DNA of 64,000 nt from Geminicoccaceae bacterium. Lineage in GTDB: Bacteria > Pseudomonadota > Alphaproteobacteria > Geminicoccales > Geminicoccaceae. The position numbers were made by a program, and so were the translations under genes. Positions 25,940 to 34,678 of this stretch are shown in pieces; position 1 is the first letter of the stretch; the number at the start of each line of letters is the position of its first letter. The DNA is taken from contig JANQNY010000031.1 in assembly GCA_028279345.1 (NCBI GenBank), positions 1 through 64,000 of the forward strand. The letters run 5' to 3'. Under the pieces are notes generated by a model. It saw nothing but the letters and a program-made list of their open reading frames with translations, searched no databases and was not told the origin of the DNA.

Positions 25940-26686
25940 CTAGGCGGGTGCTCCGCCGCCTTTGAGCAGCGCGCTCAATCCGACCCAGAGGAGCCGGAGC
26001 GCCAAGATCGTTAAGAGCACCGCGAGCACGCGGTGGAAGTCGGTATCACCGCGGCGCAGCAGAACGTGCCGACCGGCCCAGGTCCCGGCGAAGCCTGCGG
26101 CGATCATCAGGACGATCAGCCCGGCATACGCGGCGAAGCCGAAGCCGAGCGCGCCGAAGGCCAGCACCTTGAGGAGGTGCTGGCCCGTCATGCAGGCGGC
26201 GTGGGTGGCGACATGCTCGAGGCGGCCCAGGCGCAGCGTCTTCAGCATCGCGGCGATCATCGGCCCGGTAGCGCCGACGAACATGCCGAACAACGCGGAT
26301 GCGGCACCGCCAAATGCTGATGCCCGGCCCCCGCCAAAGGCCGGCGTCCGTCCCCAGGCGGACCAGAGGATGAAGCAGGCGAGCACCAACTGCAGCGCGG
26401 CAGGCGGCAGCTCCACGGCTATGAGCCCGCCGACTCCCGCGCCCACGGCACTACCCAGCAGGAACGGCACCAGAATGGCGCGGTCGACATGGTCGCGCAT
26501 CAACAGCGTGCGGCCGGCGTTGGAGCCGAGCTGCACCACCCCGTGGACCGGGATCACTGCTGCAGCCGGCAGCGTCAGGCCGGCGATGGCGACCAGGATC
26601 AAGCCACCACCGATCCCCAAGGACGCGCTGACGAACGAGGTGGCGAAGCTCGATGCTACCAGCACCGCCACGTCCAGCGTGCCCAC
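25940..26686 (-). CDS. TauE/SafE-family sulfite/anion exporter
   Basis: About 248 residues, seven or eight hydrophobic helices. LVASSFATSFVSASLGIGGGLILVA near the N-terminus and LFGMFVGATGPMIAAML after the middle are the paired TauE/SafE repeats, followed by HAACMTGQHLLKVLAFG. Members move sulfite, sulfoacetate or related organic anions. The start is uncertain: the GTG at 26686 (VGTLDVAVLV) is the best placed, and no ATG is available near the first helix. Confidence 0.83.
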   Translation of the reverse strand: MGTLDVAVLVASSFATSFVSASLGIGGGLILVAIAGLTLPAAAVIPVHGVVQLGSNAGRTLLMRDHVDRAILVPFLLGSAVGAGVGGLIAVELPPAALQLVLACFILWSAWGRTPAFGGGRASAFGGAASALFGMFVGATGPMIAAMLKTLRLGRLEHVATHAACMTGQHLLKVLAFGALGFGFAAYAGLIVLMIAAGFAGTWAGRHVLLRRGDTDFHRVLAVLLTILALRLLWVGLSALLKGGGAPA

Positions 26687-26797
26687 GGCCTCGGGTGCGA
26701 GCGGCGTCAAACGGCTGCCCGCCCATGCCGGTGCTCGTCTGTGCAAGGACGGAAGCTGTGGTACAAATTGATCCCCTAGCGGGCGAGGAGAAGCGGG

Positions 26798-27604
26798 TTG
26801 GATACGCAGTCGGATCTGAAAGCAAGCGATCTCGCGGATCCGCGCCGTGCGCGGCAAGCCATGCGTACAGGCGCGTGGACGCGACCGACGGCGGCCCTGG
26901 CACCGGGCCACGTGCAGGCCAATCTGGTGATGCTGCCGCGCGATTGGGCGCTCGATTTCCTGCTGTTCTGCCAACGCAACCCCAAGCCTTGTCCGCTCCT
27001 GGTGGCGAGCGAGCCGGGCGCGGTCGGCCTGCCCGGCTGGGCGGACGACCTCGATCTGCGGACGGACCTGTCGGGCTATCGGGTTTTCGAGGACGGCGCC
27101 TGCGTCGCCGACGTCGACGACATCACGCCTCTTTGGCGCGACGACCTCGTGACCTTCGCGCTCGGCTGCTCATTCTCGTTCGAGCAGGCGATGCTCGATG
27201 CCGATCTCGAGGTGCGCCACCATGTCCATGGCCGCAACGTGCCGATGTATCGGACCTCGATCGACTGCGCGCCAGCGGGGCGTTTCAGCGGCAAGATGGT
27301 CGTCTCGATGCGGCCGTTCAGCCCGGCCGACGCAATCCGTGCGATCCAGGTGACGACACGCTTTCCGGCGGTGCACGGCGCGCCCGTCCATCTTGGCTTT
27401 CCGGAGCAGATCGGCATCAGCGATTTCTCGCGCGCGGACTTCGGCGACGACCCGGTGATCCATGAGGGCGAGCTGCCGGTGTTCTGGGCGTGCGGCGTGA
27501 CCCCGCAGGTGGTGCTCGAGGAGGCGCGGCCGCCCTTCTGCATCACGCATCGCCCGGGCCACATGCTGGTGACCGACCGGAGCAATCTGAGCCTTGCCGC
27601 TTGA
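26798..27604 (+). CDS. DUF1445/YcsI-family putative hydro-lyase (D-glutamate cyclase-like)
   Basis: 268 residues. [36 protein letters not shown] is the UPF0317 N-terminus; [41 protein letters not shown] and [10 protein letters not shown] follow, ending [18 protein letters not shown]. The family relates to part of mammalian D-glutamate cyclase and clusters with 5-oxoprolinase genes in Bacillus. Here the pxp operon is 20 kb away, so a link to D-glutamate/5-oxoproline turnover is suggestive only. It begins with TTG behind GAGGAG. The end overlaps recX by 11 bp. Confidence 0.85.
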   Translation: MDTQSDLKASDLADPRRARQAMRTGAWTRPTAALAPGHVQANLVMLPRDWALDFLLFCQRNPKPCPLLVASEPGAVGLPGWADDLDLRTDLSGYRVFEDGACVADVDDITPLWRDDLVTFALGCSFSFEQAMLDADLEVRHHVHGRNVPMYRTSIDCAPAGRFSGKMVVSMRPFSPADAIRAIQVTTRFPAVHGAPVHLGFPEQIGISDFSRADFGDDPVIHEGELPVFWACGVTPQVVLEEARPPFCITHRPGHMLVTDRSNLSLAA

Positions 27605-28136
27605 GACGAAGCAGGCAGCGCGGCTGCGCGACCGCGCGCTCCGTCATCTCGCGCGGTTTCCGGCTTCCAGTACCCGCTTGCGCGGTGTGCTCGAGCGCTA
27701 TGCCCGTAAGCTCGCCGCCGCCGGTGACTTGGAGCCGGCGGCGGCGGGCCCTCTGATCGAGGCGGTCGTTCAGGGGCTGGTGGAACAAGGGCTTCTCGAC
27801 GACCGGAGCTATGCCCGGGGCCGGGCGCGAGCGCTCGCTCGACGTGGCCGTTCCCGAGCGCGCATTCGAGGTGCGCTCGGTGTCGACGGCATTGATCGCG
27901 ACCTCGCGGAGGAGGCGCTCGATCAGGCGCTCGCCGATGCCGACGACGGCGAGCAAGCGCTCGCGGTGCGCTATGCTCGGCGCCGCGGCCTCGGGCCTTT
28001 CCGCGCTGCGGCCGATCGTGCGCCGCGCCGCGAGCGCGATCTGCGCTCCCTGGTGCGCCAGGGCTTCCCGTTGCCGGTGGCGCGAGCGGTCATCGACGCC
28101 GAGGCTCCGGACGCAATCGACGACCCGCTGGCCTAA
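27594..28136 (+). CDS. recX: RecX-family regulatory protein
   Basis: 180 residues, almost all helical and Arg/Ala-rich. It has the three-repeat RecX layout: [29 protein letters not shown], then [35 protein letters not shown], and a C-terminal [16 protein letters not shown]. RecX binds and inhibits RecA filaments. A stop lies directly before the TTG at 27594, so initiation must be at that TTG or further in. recA is not nearby; the gene sits between DUF1445 and ipdC. Confidence 0.8.
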   Translation: MPLETKQAARLRDRALRHLARFPASSTRLRGVLERYARKLAAAGDLEPAAAGPLIEAVVQGLVEQGLLDDRSYARGRARALARRGRSRARIRGALGVDGIDRDLAEEALDQALADADDGEQALAVRYARRRGLGPFRAAADRAPRRERDLRSLVRQGFPLPVARAVIDAEAPDAIDDPLA

Positions 28137-28148
28137 AGGAACCCGCTG

Positions 28149-29771
28149 ATGCGTCTCACGGAAGCGCTCCTGCACGCGCTCAAGGCCTATGGTGCGCGCG
28201 AGGTCTTCGGCATCCCAGGTGACTTCGCGCTCCCCTATTTCCGCATCATCGAGGAGACGGGAGTCCTACCGCTCCACACGATGAGCCATGAGCCAGGCGT
28301 GGGCTTCGCCGCCGATGCTGCGGCCCGTTGGCACGGCGGTCTGGGCGTCGCCGCCGTGACCTACGGCGCTGGCGCCTTCAACGTCGTCAACGCGATCGCC
28401 GGTGCCTATGCGGAGAAGTCGCCAGTGGTGGTGATCTCGGGTGCGCCCGCGCGCGCCGAGAGCGCGTCAGGCTTGCTTCTGCACCACCAGGGCCCGCATC
28501 TCGATAGCCAGTTTCGGGTCTTCGCCGAGGTTACCTGCGCGCAGGCCCGGCTCGACGATCCGCGCACGGCGACCGTCGAGATCAGCCGGGTGCTCGCGGC
28601 TGCGCGTGAAGAGGCGCGCCCCGTCTATCTCGAGCTGCCGCGCGACATGGCGGCTGCGGAGATCGAGCCCGTGCCGACTTACGTCCCGTCGCCGGTCGTG
28701 CCCGAAGCCGTCGCCGCCGCGGCAACGGAGGTCATGGAGCGGCTGGCGAAGGCGAAGCGACCGGTGCTGATGGTCGGCGTCGAAGTGCGCCGCTACGGGC
28801 TTGAGGCGAAGGTGGCAGCGCTCGCCAAGCAGCTGGGCTTGCCCGTCGTCACGTCGTTCATGGGACGCGGCCTGTTGACCGATGCCGAGGTACCGCTCGC
28901 GGGCACGTACCTGGGCGTCGCCGGCGATCCCGAGGTGACGGCGATGGTCGAGGACGCGGACGTGCTCCTGCTCCTGGGCGTGATCCTCTCCGACACGAAT
29001 TTCGGCGTCGCCGCCGGCGATCTCGACCTGAAGCGCACGATCCGCGCGGTCGACCGCGCCGTGCACCCGGGCCATCACGTCTATCCCGGCGTGCCGCTCA
29101 ACGCCTTCGTCGACGCGCTGTTGGCGCTGCCGATCGAAGGACGCGGCAGCAAGCGTCGCGCTGCGCCAGTGCCGCCCACGGGCCTCGTCGCCGACGACCG
29201 GCCAATCCACCCCCGGGACATCATCAAGGGCCTCAACGACGCCTTTGCCCGGCACGGGCGGTTGCCGGCGGCCTCCGACATGGGCGACTGCTTGTTCAGC
29301 GCCATGGACCTCGCGCCGACCGAGCTCACCGCGCCCGGCTACTATGCCGGCATGGGCTTTGGCGTGCCGGCCGGCATGGGGATGCAGCTCGCCTCGGGCG
29401 TTCGCACACTGGTGCTCGTGGGCGACGGTGCCTTCCAGATGACCGGTTGGGAGCTGGGCAACTGTAGGAGGCTCGGCATCGATCCAATCGTCGTCGTCTT
29501 CAACAACCGAAGCTGGGAGATGCTGCGTTGCTTTCAGCCCGAGAGCGCCTTCAACGACCTCGACGAGTGGCGCTTCGCCGATCTGGCACCGGCGCTCGGC
29601 GGCGAGGGCGTGCGCGTGGAGACGCGAGCCGAGCTGGCACAAGCGCTCGAGCGCGCCTTCACCACGCGCGGCCGCTTTCAGCTCGTCGAGGTCGTCTATC
29701 CGCGGGGCCAGCTCTCGCCGACGCTCGAGCGGTTCGTCCAGGGCGTGAAGCGGCTGAGCGGCAATGCCTGA
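28149..29771 (+). CDS. ipdC: Indolepyruvate/phenylpyruvate decarboxylase (Azospirillum type)
   Basis: 540 residues, thiamine-diphosphate enzyme. It follows the Azospirillum IpdC pattern almost throughout: GAREVFGIPGDFALPYF, SHEPGVGFAADAAARWHGGLGVAAVTYGAGAFN (catalytic Glu), AYAEKSPVVVISGAP, GLLLHHQGPHLD, MVGVEVRRYGLEAKVA, TSFMGRGLL, DMGDCLFSAMD, GYYAGMGFGVPAGMG, and the ThDP motif GDGAFQMTGWELGN...VVFNN. It decarboxylates indole-3-pyruvate and/or phenylpyruvate to the aldehyde, the committed step to indole-3-acetate or phenylacetate. It begins 12 bp after recX. Confidence 0.92.
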   Translation: MRLTEALLHALKAYGAREVFGIPGDFALPYFRIIEETGVLPLHTMSHEPGVGFAADAAARWHGGLGVAAVTYGAGAFNVVNAIAGAYAEKSPVVVISGAPARAESASGLLLHHQGPHLDSQFRVFAEVTCAQARLDDPRTATVEISRVLAAAREEARPVYLELPRDMAAAEIEPVPTYVPSPVVPEAVAAAATEVMERLAKAKRPVLMVGVEVRRYGLEAKVAALAKQLGLPVVTSFMGRGLLTDAEVPLAGTYLGVAGDPEVTAMVEDADVLLLLGVILSDTNFGVAAGDLDLKRTIRAVDRAVHPGHHVYPGVPLNAFVDALLALPIEGRGSKRRAAPVPPTGLVADDRPIHPRDIIKGLNDAFARHGRLPAASDMGDCLFSAMDLAPTELTAPGYYAGMGFGVPAGMGMQLASGVRTLVLVGDGAFQMTGWELGNCRRLGIDPIVVVFNNRSWEMLRCFQPESAFNDLDEWRFADLAPALGGEGVRVETRAELAQALERAFTTRGRFQLVEVVYPRGQLSPTLERFVQGVKRLSGNA

Positions 29772-29819
29772 GCAGCCGCCGCTCTTGTGCCGCCGCTGCC
29801 GACAGCTTAGCTCTCGTCC

Positions 29820-30554
29820 ATGAACGACACGCCCGCCTCAGACCGGCCCCGGATCGGCATCACGCTCGATCGCGAGGAGCCCGGCGGCTATAGCCGGCTG
29901 CCGTGGTACGCCTGCCGCGAGAACTACTTCGATGCGGTCAGCGCCGCGGGCGGGCTCCCTTTCGCCCTACCGCATGCGCCGGAACTGGCGGCGCATTATC
30001 TGGATTTCGTTGACGGCCTCCTCGTCACCGGCGGGGCGTTCGATGTCGACCCGTCCTACTATGGTGGTGCCGATCGGCACGCGCTGACGTCCACCAAGGA
30101 CCGCCGGACGGCCTTCGAATTCGAGATCACGCGTGGCGCGCTCACGCGCGACCTGCCGGTGCTCGGGATCTGCGGTGGCCAGCAGCTTTTGCACGTCGTG
30201 CTCGGCGGAACGCTGATCCAGCACATTCCCGACTATGTCGGCAGCGCGATTGCCCATGAGCAGCCCAATCCGCGCCACGAGCCGGGGCACGACCTCGCCA
30301 TCGTCGACGGTACTTTGCTCCATCGCATCGCCGGTACCACCCGCATCCAGGTCAACAGCGCGCATCATCAGGCAGCGGATCAGGTGCCGGCAGGGGTGGT
30401 CGTGTCCGGGCGGGCGCCCGACGGTGTCATCGAGGCGATCGAAGCGCCCGCCTACCGCTTCGCCCTCGGCGTGCAATGGCACCCCGAGTATTCGGTAAGC
30501 CCCGCCGATGACCTCGTCATGCGCGCCTTCGTCGAGGCCTGCCGTGACGGCTGA
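29820..30554 (+). CDS. Gamma-glutamyl-gamma-aminobutyrate hydrolase-like (peptidase C26) protein
   Basis: 244 residues, class I glutamine-amidotransferase fold. Catalytic Cys in LGICGGQQLLHVVLGG, His and Glu in GVQWHPEY; VDGLLVTGGAFDVDPSYYG and the VNSAHHQA segment are characteristic of PuuD/peptidase C26. It hydrolyses gamma-glutamyl bonds, for example in putrescine degradation; no other puu genes are nearby, so the substrate is open. Its end overlaps the pseudouridine synthase start. Confidence 0.88.
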   Translation: MNDTPASDRPRIGITLDREEPGGYSRLPWYACRENYFDAVSAAGGLPFALPHAPELAAHYLDFVDGLLVTGGAFDVDPSYYGGADRHALTSTKDRRTAFEFEITRGALTRDLPVLGICGGQQLLHVVLGGTLIQHIPDYVGSAIAHEQPNPRHEPGHDLAIVDGTLLHRIAGTTRIQVNSAHHQAADQVPAGVVVSGRAPDGVIEAIEAPAYRFALGVQWHPEYSVSPADDLVMRAFVEACRDG

Positions 30555-31278
30555 GGCGAAGGAGCGTGTCGCCAAACGGATCGCCCGCTCCGGCCTCTGC
30601 TCCAGGCGCGATGCCGAGAAGCTCGTGGCTCTGGGGCGGGTCCGGGTTGACGGCCAGGTGCTGGAGACACCAGCCTTTGTGGTTGGGTCGACACAGCAGG
30701 TCGAGGTCGACGGCGAGCCGTTGCCGGCGGTCGAGCCGCCGCGTCTTTTCCGCTTCTACAAGCCGCTCGGCGTGCTCACCGCCCGCCGCGATCCCGAAGG
30801 CCGCTCTACTTTCTACGACCAGCTTCCGCCCGAACTCGATCACCTGATGCCGGTGGGTCGTTTGGACCTCAATTCCGAGGGGCTTCTGCTCCTCACCAAC
30901 GACGGCGGCGTGAAGCGGCATCTGGAGCTGCCGAGCACCGGCTGGGCGCGGCGCTACCGCGTTCGGGTCTTCGGCCGCGTCGATCCGAACGCGCTTTCGA
31001 CCCTGGAAGCTGGCGTCACGGTCGACGGCATTCGCTACGGTCCGGTGGAGGCCAAGCTGGACCGCCAGCAAGGCGGCAATGCGTGGCTAACGGTGCGGCT
31101 GCGTGAGGGCAAGAACCGCGAGGTGCGCCGCGTGCTGGAGCATTTGGGCTATCGGGTGAACCGGCTGATTCGCACGGCCTACGGCCCGTTCCAGCTCGGC
31201 ACGTTGAAGCCCGGACAGGCCGACGAGGTCTCGGGCAAGGTGCTCAAAGAGCAGCTCGGCGCAGCACTCCCACGATGA
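30544..31278 (+). CDS. 23S rRNA pseudouridine synthase, RluB/RsuA family
   Basis: 244 residues. An N-terminal S4 RNA-binding domain (RVAKRIARSGLCSRRDAEKLVALGRVRVDG) precedes the catalytic domain with FYKPLGVLTARRDPEGR, the catalytic Asp in GRLDLNSEGLLLLTNDG, and LREGKNREVRRVLEHLG. It isomerises a specific uridine in rRNA; RluB (U2605) is the likeliest member. The GTG start at 30544 overlaps the preceding gene, and the stop overlaps rsmD (ATGA). Confidence 0.88.
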   Translation: MTAEAKERVAKRIARSGLCSRRDAEKLVALGRVRVDGQVLETPAFVVGSTQQVEVDGEPLPAVEPPRLFRFYKPLGVLTARRDPEGRSTFYDQLPPELDHLMPVGRLDLNSEGLLLLTNDGGVKRHLELPSTGWARRYRVRVFGRVDPNALSTLEAGVTVDGIRYGPVEAKLDRQQGGNAWLTVRLREGKNREVRRVLEHLGYRVNRLIRTAYGPFQLGTLKPGQADEVSGKVLKEQLGAALPR

Positions 31279-31847
31279 CCCTCAAGGTGCTCGGCGGCAC
31301 GCTCAAGGGACGCGCGCTCGAGGCGCCGGCCGACGGCGGTCTGTTGCGTCCGACGTCGGCGCGGCGACGCGAAGCGGTCTTCGACATCCTGCGCGGCCAG
31401 CTAGGCGACTTCGCAGGTTTGCGCTTTCTCGATTTGTTCGCCGGCACCGGGGCTGTGGGCATCGAGGCGTTGTCGCAGGGTTTCGCCGAGGCGACCTTTG
31501 TGGAGACTGATGGGGCAACGGTACGGCTCATCCGTCGCAACCTCGACCGGCTCGCCGTGACCGATCGTGCCAAGGTGTTCCCAGAGGACGCGGCGCGGCT
31601 GCGCAGGGCCGAACGCGCGTTCGACGTCATCTTCCTCGACCCGCCTTATGGTGACGAGCTTGTCGACCACTGCCTCACACGCGTTCTCGCCGGCGGCTGG
31701 CTGGCAGCAGATGGCATCATCCTGGCGGAAGTGGCCAAGCGCTCGAAGCTTGGCCCGCCCGCGGGCCTCGAGATCGCTCGTGAACACCAGCACGGCGCAG
31801 GCCGGCTCGTGCGGCTGCTGCCGACGGATCAGTCGCCGGCGCGATAG
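31275..31847 (+). CDS. rsmD: 16S rRNA (guanine966-N2)-methyltransferase RsmD
   Basis: 190 residues. GGTLKGRALEAP, LRPTSARRREAVFDIL, FLDLFAGTGAVGIEALSQG (SAM site) and the catalytic DPPYG of VIFLDPPYG identify RsmD. It methylates G966 of 16S rRNA late in 30S assembly. Coupled to the upstream pseudouridine synthase; the two form an rRNA-modification pair. Its last 19 bp overlap the convergent treY gene. Confidence 0.93.
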   Translation: MTLKVLGGTLKGRALEAPADGGLLRPTSARRREAVFDILRGQLGDFAGLRFLDLFAGTGAVGIEALSQGFAEATFVETDGATVRLIRRNLDRLAVTDRAKVFPEDAARLRRAERAFDVIFLDPPYGDELVDHCLTRVLAGGWLAADGIILAEVAKRSKLGPPAGLEIAREHQHGAGRLVRLLPTDQSPAR

Positions 31848-34678
31848 GCGAGGAGCAGCGGCGGCGACCCCGCGCAGTAGGCGAGCGGGAAACCGGACCT
31901 GGTCGGCAATGGTGCGTCCCGCAGGACACAGCGCCAAGTCCCGGAGCTGGCAGGCAGCGAGCTGGTCTCGATCGTCGTGTCGCCCCAGTCCAGCCCCAGC
32001 CCGTCGGCAGTAGCGACATCATCGGCGACCAGCCGCGGCACGGCCACGATCAGCGCTCGATCGCCGATGACGCGCGCGAAGGCGAGCACCTGATCGGCGC
32101 GCGCGCCTGATGCGCCGAGCGGCACGTAGGCACCCTCGCGAAAGAGCTCCGGATCATTGCGGCGGCAGGCGAGCAGGCGGGCGATGACGGCCTGCTTGAG
32201 CCGACCGTCGCGCCAGGCGCCGGCGAGCTGGGCGAAACCATCCGCTTCGCCACGGAGCGCGCTCAATGTGCGGCCGTGCGCCGCATAGTCGACCGGCCGG
32301 CGGTTGTCGGGGTCGACGAGGCTCTGATCCCAACCCTCGGTACCCTGGTAGATATCGGGCACGCCAGGCACGGTGAGCTTGAGTGCCGTCTGAGCGAGCC
32401 CGTTCAGCGCGCCCGGCGCGTCGAGGTCTCGAGCGAAGCCGTGCAGTTCCTCGACCAGGCGTGGCGCCTGCTCCGGGTCGAGCGCGCCATCGACGAAGTC
32501 GCGCACGGCGGTCTCATAGGCAATGTTCTGGACCGTCCAGCTGGTCCGTTCCTTGGCCTCGCGGATCGCCTTCTCCATGTAGGCCTGAAGCCGGTCGCGC
32601 AGGGCCGCGAGGCCTTCCTTGTCGTCGGCCGCAAGGCCGATTGGCCATATGCCGATGACCGTCTGGAAGAAGAGGTAGAGGTCGTTGGCACTTGGCGCTG
32701 CGCCGTCGTCGAGCATGGTGCGGAGGGGCTCGGCGAGCCGGTACCAGCGGCGGACGGCGCTGCTCCAGGACAGCAGCCGCTCGCTGAGGACGGCGAGCCG
32801 CGCGCGCGTGTCCTCCCCACGCTTGTGATCGTGGGTGGCGGTGGCCACCAAGGCCAGGGGCCAGTGCGCCTGGCGCTCCGCGTTCGCCTCGTGAAAGTGC
32901 TCAATGCTGACGCCGAAGTGCTCGGGTTCGCCCCCGACCTCGTTGAGCGAGGCCCAGGGCACCCAGCGATAAAACGCCGTGTCCTCGACCGACTTCGCCG
33001 TCACTGGACCGGTATACTGCTGGAACCGCCTGGCGAAGCGCAGCACCTCCTGCGGGCGCAGGCCCGGTGGCGGCGTCTGCGTGAGATCGGCGGTGAGAAC
33101 GCCCTCCACGAAGTCGAACACGGAGCCGTCGGGCGTGGTCGCTTCGCGGCGTGCACGTCGGACGGCGCGCCCGATGATCTCCCGGTCGGCGTCCGAGGCG
33201 CCCTTCTCATCGACGTAGGTGCGGTAGACCGGGAAGTGCGCGACCACGCCCGCCAGGGCCTCGCGGAGCACCGGTCGCGGATAGTCGCGGGTGAGCCGCG
33301 AGCGCTTGGCGATTCGGTTGAGGTCGCCGGCGAGGACGTTGAGCTCTGCGGCGAGGCTGGTCTGCATGATGAGGCGCTTGGCCCGGATGACCTCCGGCGG
33401 AAAGAGCGTGCTGTGCTCGGTGAGGTCCCGGTAGAGCGTTGCCAGATGCCGGCGCGCCTCGGCATTGATCTGCACGCCATGGAGAAGGTTCAACGTCTCG
33501 TATCCGGTCGTGCCCTCGATCGGCCACTCCTCGCGTAGCTGTTCGCCGGCGCCGAGGATCTTCTCGACATGCAGCGTGACGGGGGTGTCGGCCTCGTGGC
33601 GGCAATGTCGCCGGAGCCGGGTCAGGTAGGCGCTGGGATCAAAGAGGCCGTCCACGTGGTCGAGCCGCAGGCCCTGAGCATGGCCCTCCTCCACCAGCGC
33701 CAGCACCGTCTTGTGCGCGGCATCGAACAGCGCCGGGTCTTCCATGCGCAGACCGGCGAGGTCGTTGATGTCGAAGAAGCGGCGATAGTTGATCTCGTAG
33801 GATGCAAGGCGCCAGAAGGCGAGGCGGTAGGCCTGTCGCACGAGCAGACGATGCAGCCGGTCCGCCGCCTTGCCGTCACCATCGGCGGGGCTTCTCGGTG
33901 TGAAATGGCCGAACGCGGCATCGAGGCTGGCGGCCACGGCGTCGTCGGTTGCGTACGCCTCTCGAAGCCTGGCCTCGATCTGCGCCGCACGGTCGCGGTC
34001 GGCTCGGCGCCGCTGTCTGGAGACGCGTTCGCGCCGCCGAGAGATAAGTCGCGCGGTGACGGCGAGATCGGCGAGCAGATCGGCCGCGTCGGTCACTTCG
34101 TGCCGGCGTGCCTCGTGTACCGCCGCGTCAAGTAGCTCGGCAGCCTCGCGCGGGTGCAGGGGAAAGGTGTGGTCGAAGTATCGAACGACGAAGCGCCCGT
34201 CGTCGACGCCCGGCACGAGCAGGCCGTCCTCCAGGACCTGCCCATAGTGGTCGCCAAGGACCGGCAGCAGTACCTTGTCGGCGAGCGTCGGCTCGGCCGG
34301 GTCCCAATCGATGTCGAAATAGCCGGCGAAGGGCGAGCCCTCGCCCCACATCAGGACGTCGGCCCACCACGGATTGTCGTAGCCGACGCCCATGTGGTTG
34401 GGCACGCAGTCGAGAACCAGGCCGAGCCCCTGCTGCCGCGCGGTCGATGCCAGGGTGCGAAAGCTGCCTTCACCGCCCAGCTCCGGGTTGATCGTCGTGT
34501 GGTCGACGACATCATAGCCATGCGTCGATCCCGGCCGCGCCGCCCAGATCGGTGACAGATAGAGGTGACTGATGCCGAGCTCGGCTAAGTAGGGGACGGC
34601 CGCGGTGGCATCGGCGAAATTGAAGTCCGCGGACAACTGCAGGCGATAGGTGGCGCGCAGTGGGGGTGGCGCGGTCAC
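31829..34678 (-). CDS. treY: Malto-oligosyltrehalose synthase TreY
   Basis: 949 residues, GH13. RATYRLQLSADFNFADA, LAELGISHLYLSPIWAARPGSTHGYD, LVLDCVPNHMGVG, the nucleophile Asp in LRLDHVDGLFDP, the segment TLHVEKILGAGEQLREEW and PGVPDIYQGTEGWDQSLVDPDNRRPVDY are all TreY features. It rearranges the reducing-end alpha-1,4 bond of maltodextrin to alpha,alpha-1,1, making maltooligosyl-trehalose for TreZ. The GTG start overlaps the treZ stop by 3 bp (GTGA). Longer than the Arthrobacter enzyme, largely through Arg-rich helical insertions. Confidence 0.94.
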   Translation of the reverse strand: MTAPPPLRATYRLQLSADFNFADATAAVPYLAELGISHLYLSPIWAARPGSTHGYDVVDHTTINPELGGEGSFRTLASTARQQGLGLVLDCVPNHMGVGYDNPWWADVLMWGEGSPFAGYFDIDWDPAEPTLADKVLLPVLGDHYGQVLEDGLLVPGVDDGRFVVRYFDHTFPLHPREAAELLDAAVHEARRHEVTDAADLLADLAVTARLISRRRERVSRQRRRADRDRAAQIEARLREAYATDDAVAASLDAAFGHFTPRSPADGDGKAADRLHRLLVRQAYRLAFWRLASYEINYRRFFDINDLAGLRMEDPALFDAAHKTVLALVEEGHAQGLRLDHVDGLFDPSAYLTRLRRHCRHEADTPVTLHVEKILGAGEQLREEWPIEGTTGYETLNLLHGVQINAEARRHLATLYRDLTEHSTLFPPEVIRAKRLIMQTSLAAELNVLAGDLNRIAKRSRLTRDYPRPVLREALAGVVAHFPVYRTYVDEKGASDADREIIGRAVRRARREATTPDGSVFDFVEGVLTADLTQTPPPGLRPQEVLRFARRFQQYTGPVTAKSVEDTAFYRWVPWASLNEVGGEPEHFGVSIEHFHEANAERQAHWPLALVATATHDHKRGEDTRARLAVLSERLLSWSSAVRRWYRLAEPLRTMLDDGAAPSANDLYLFFQTVIGIWPIGLAADDKEGLAALRDRLQAYMEKAIREAKERTSWTVQNIAYETAVRDFVDGALDPEQAPRLVEELHGFARDLDAPGALNGLAQTALKLTVPGVPDIYQGTEGWDQSLVDPDNRRPVDYAAHGRTLSALRGEADGFAQLAGAWRDGRLKQAVIARLLACRRNDPELFREGAYVPLGASGARADQVLAFARVIGDRALIVAVPRLVADDVATADGLGLDWGDTTIETSSLPASSGTWRCVLRDAPLPTRSGFPLAYCAGSPPLLLAYRAGD

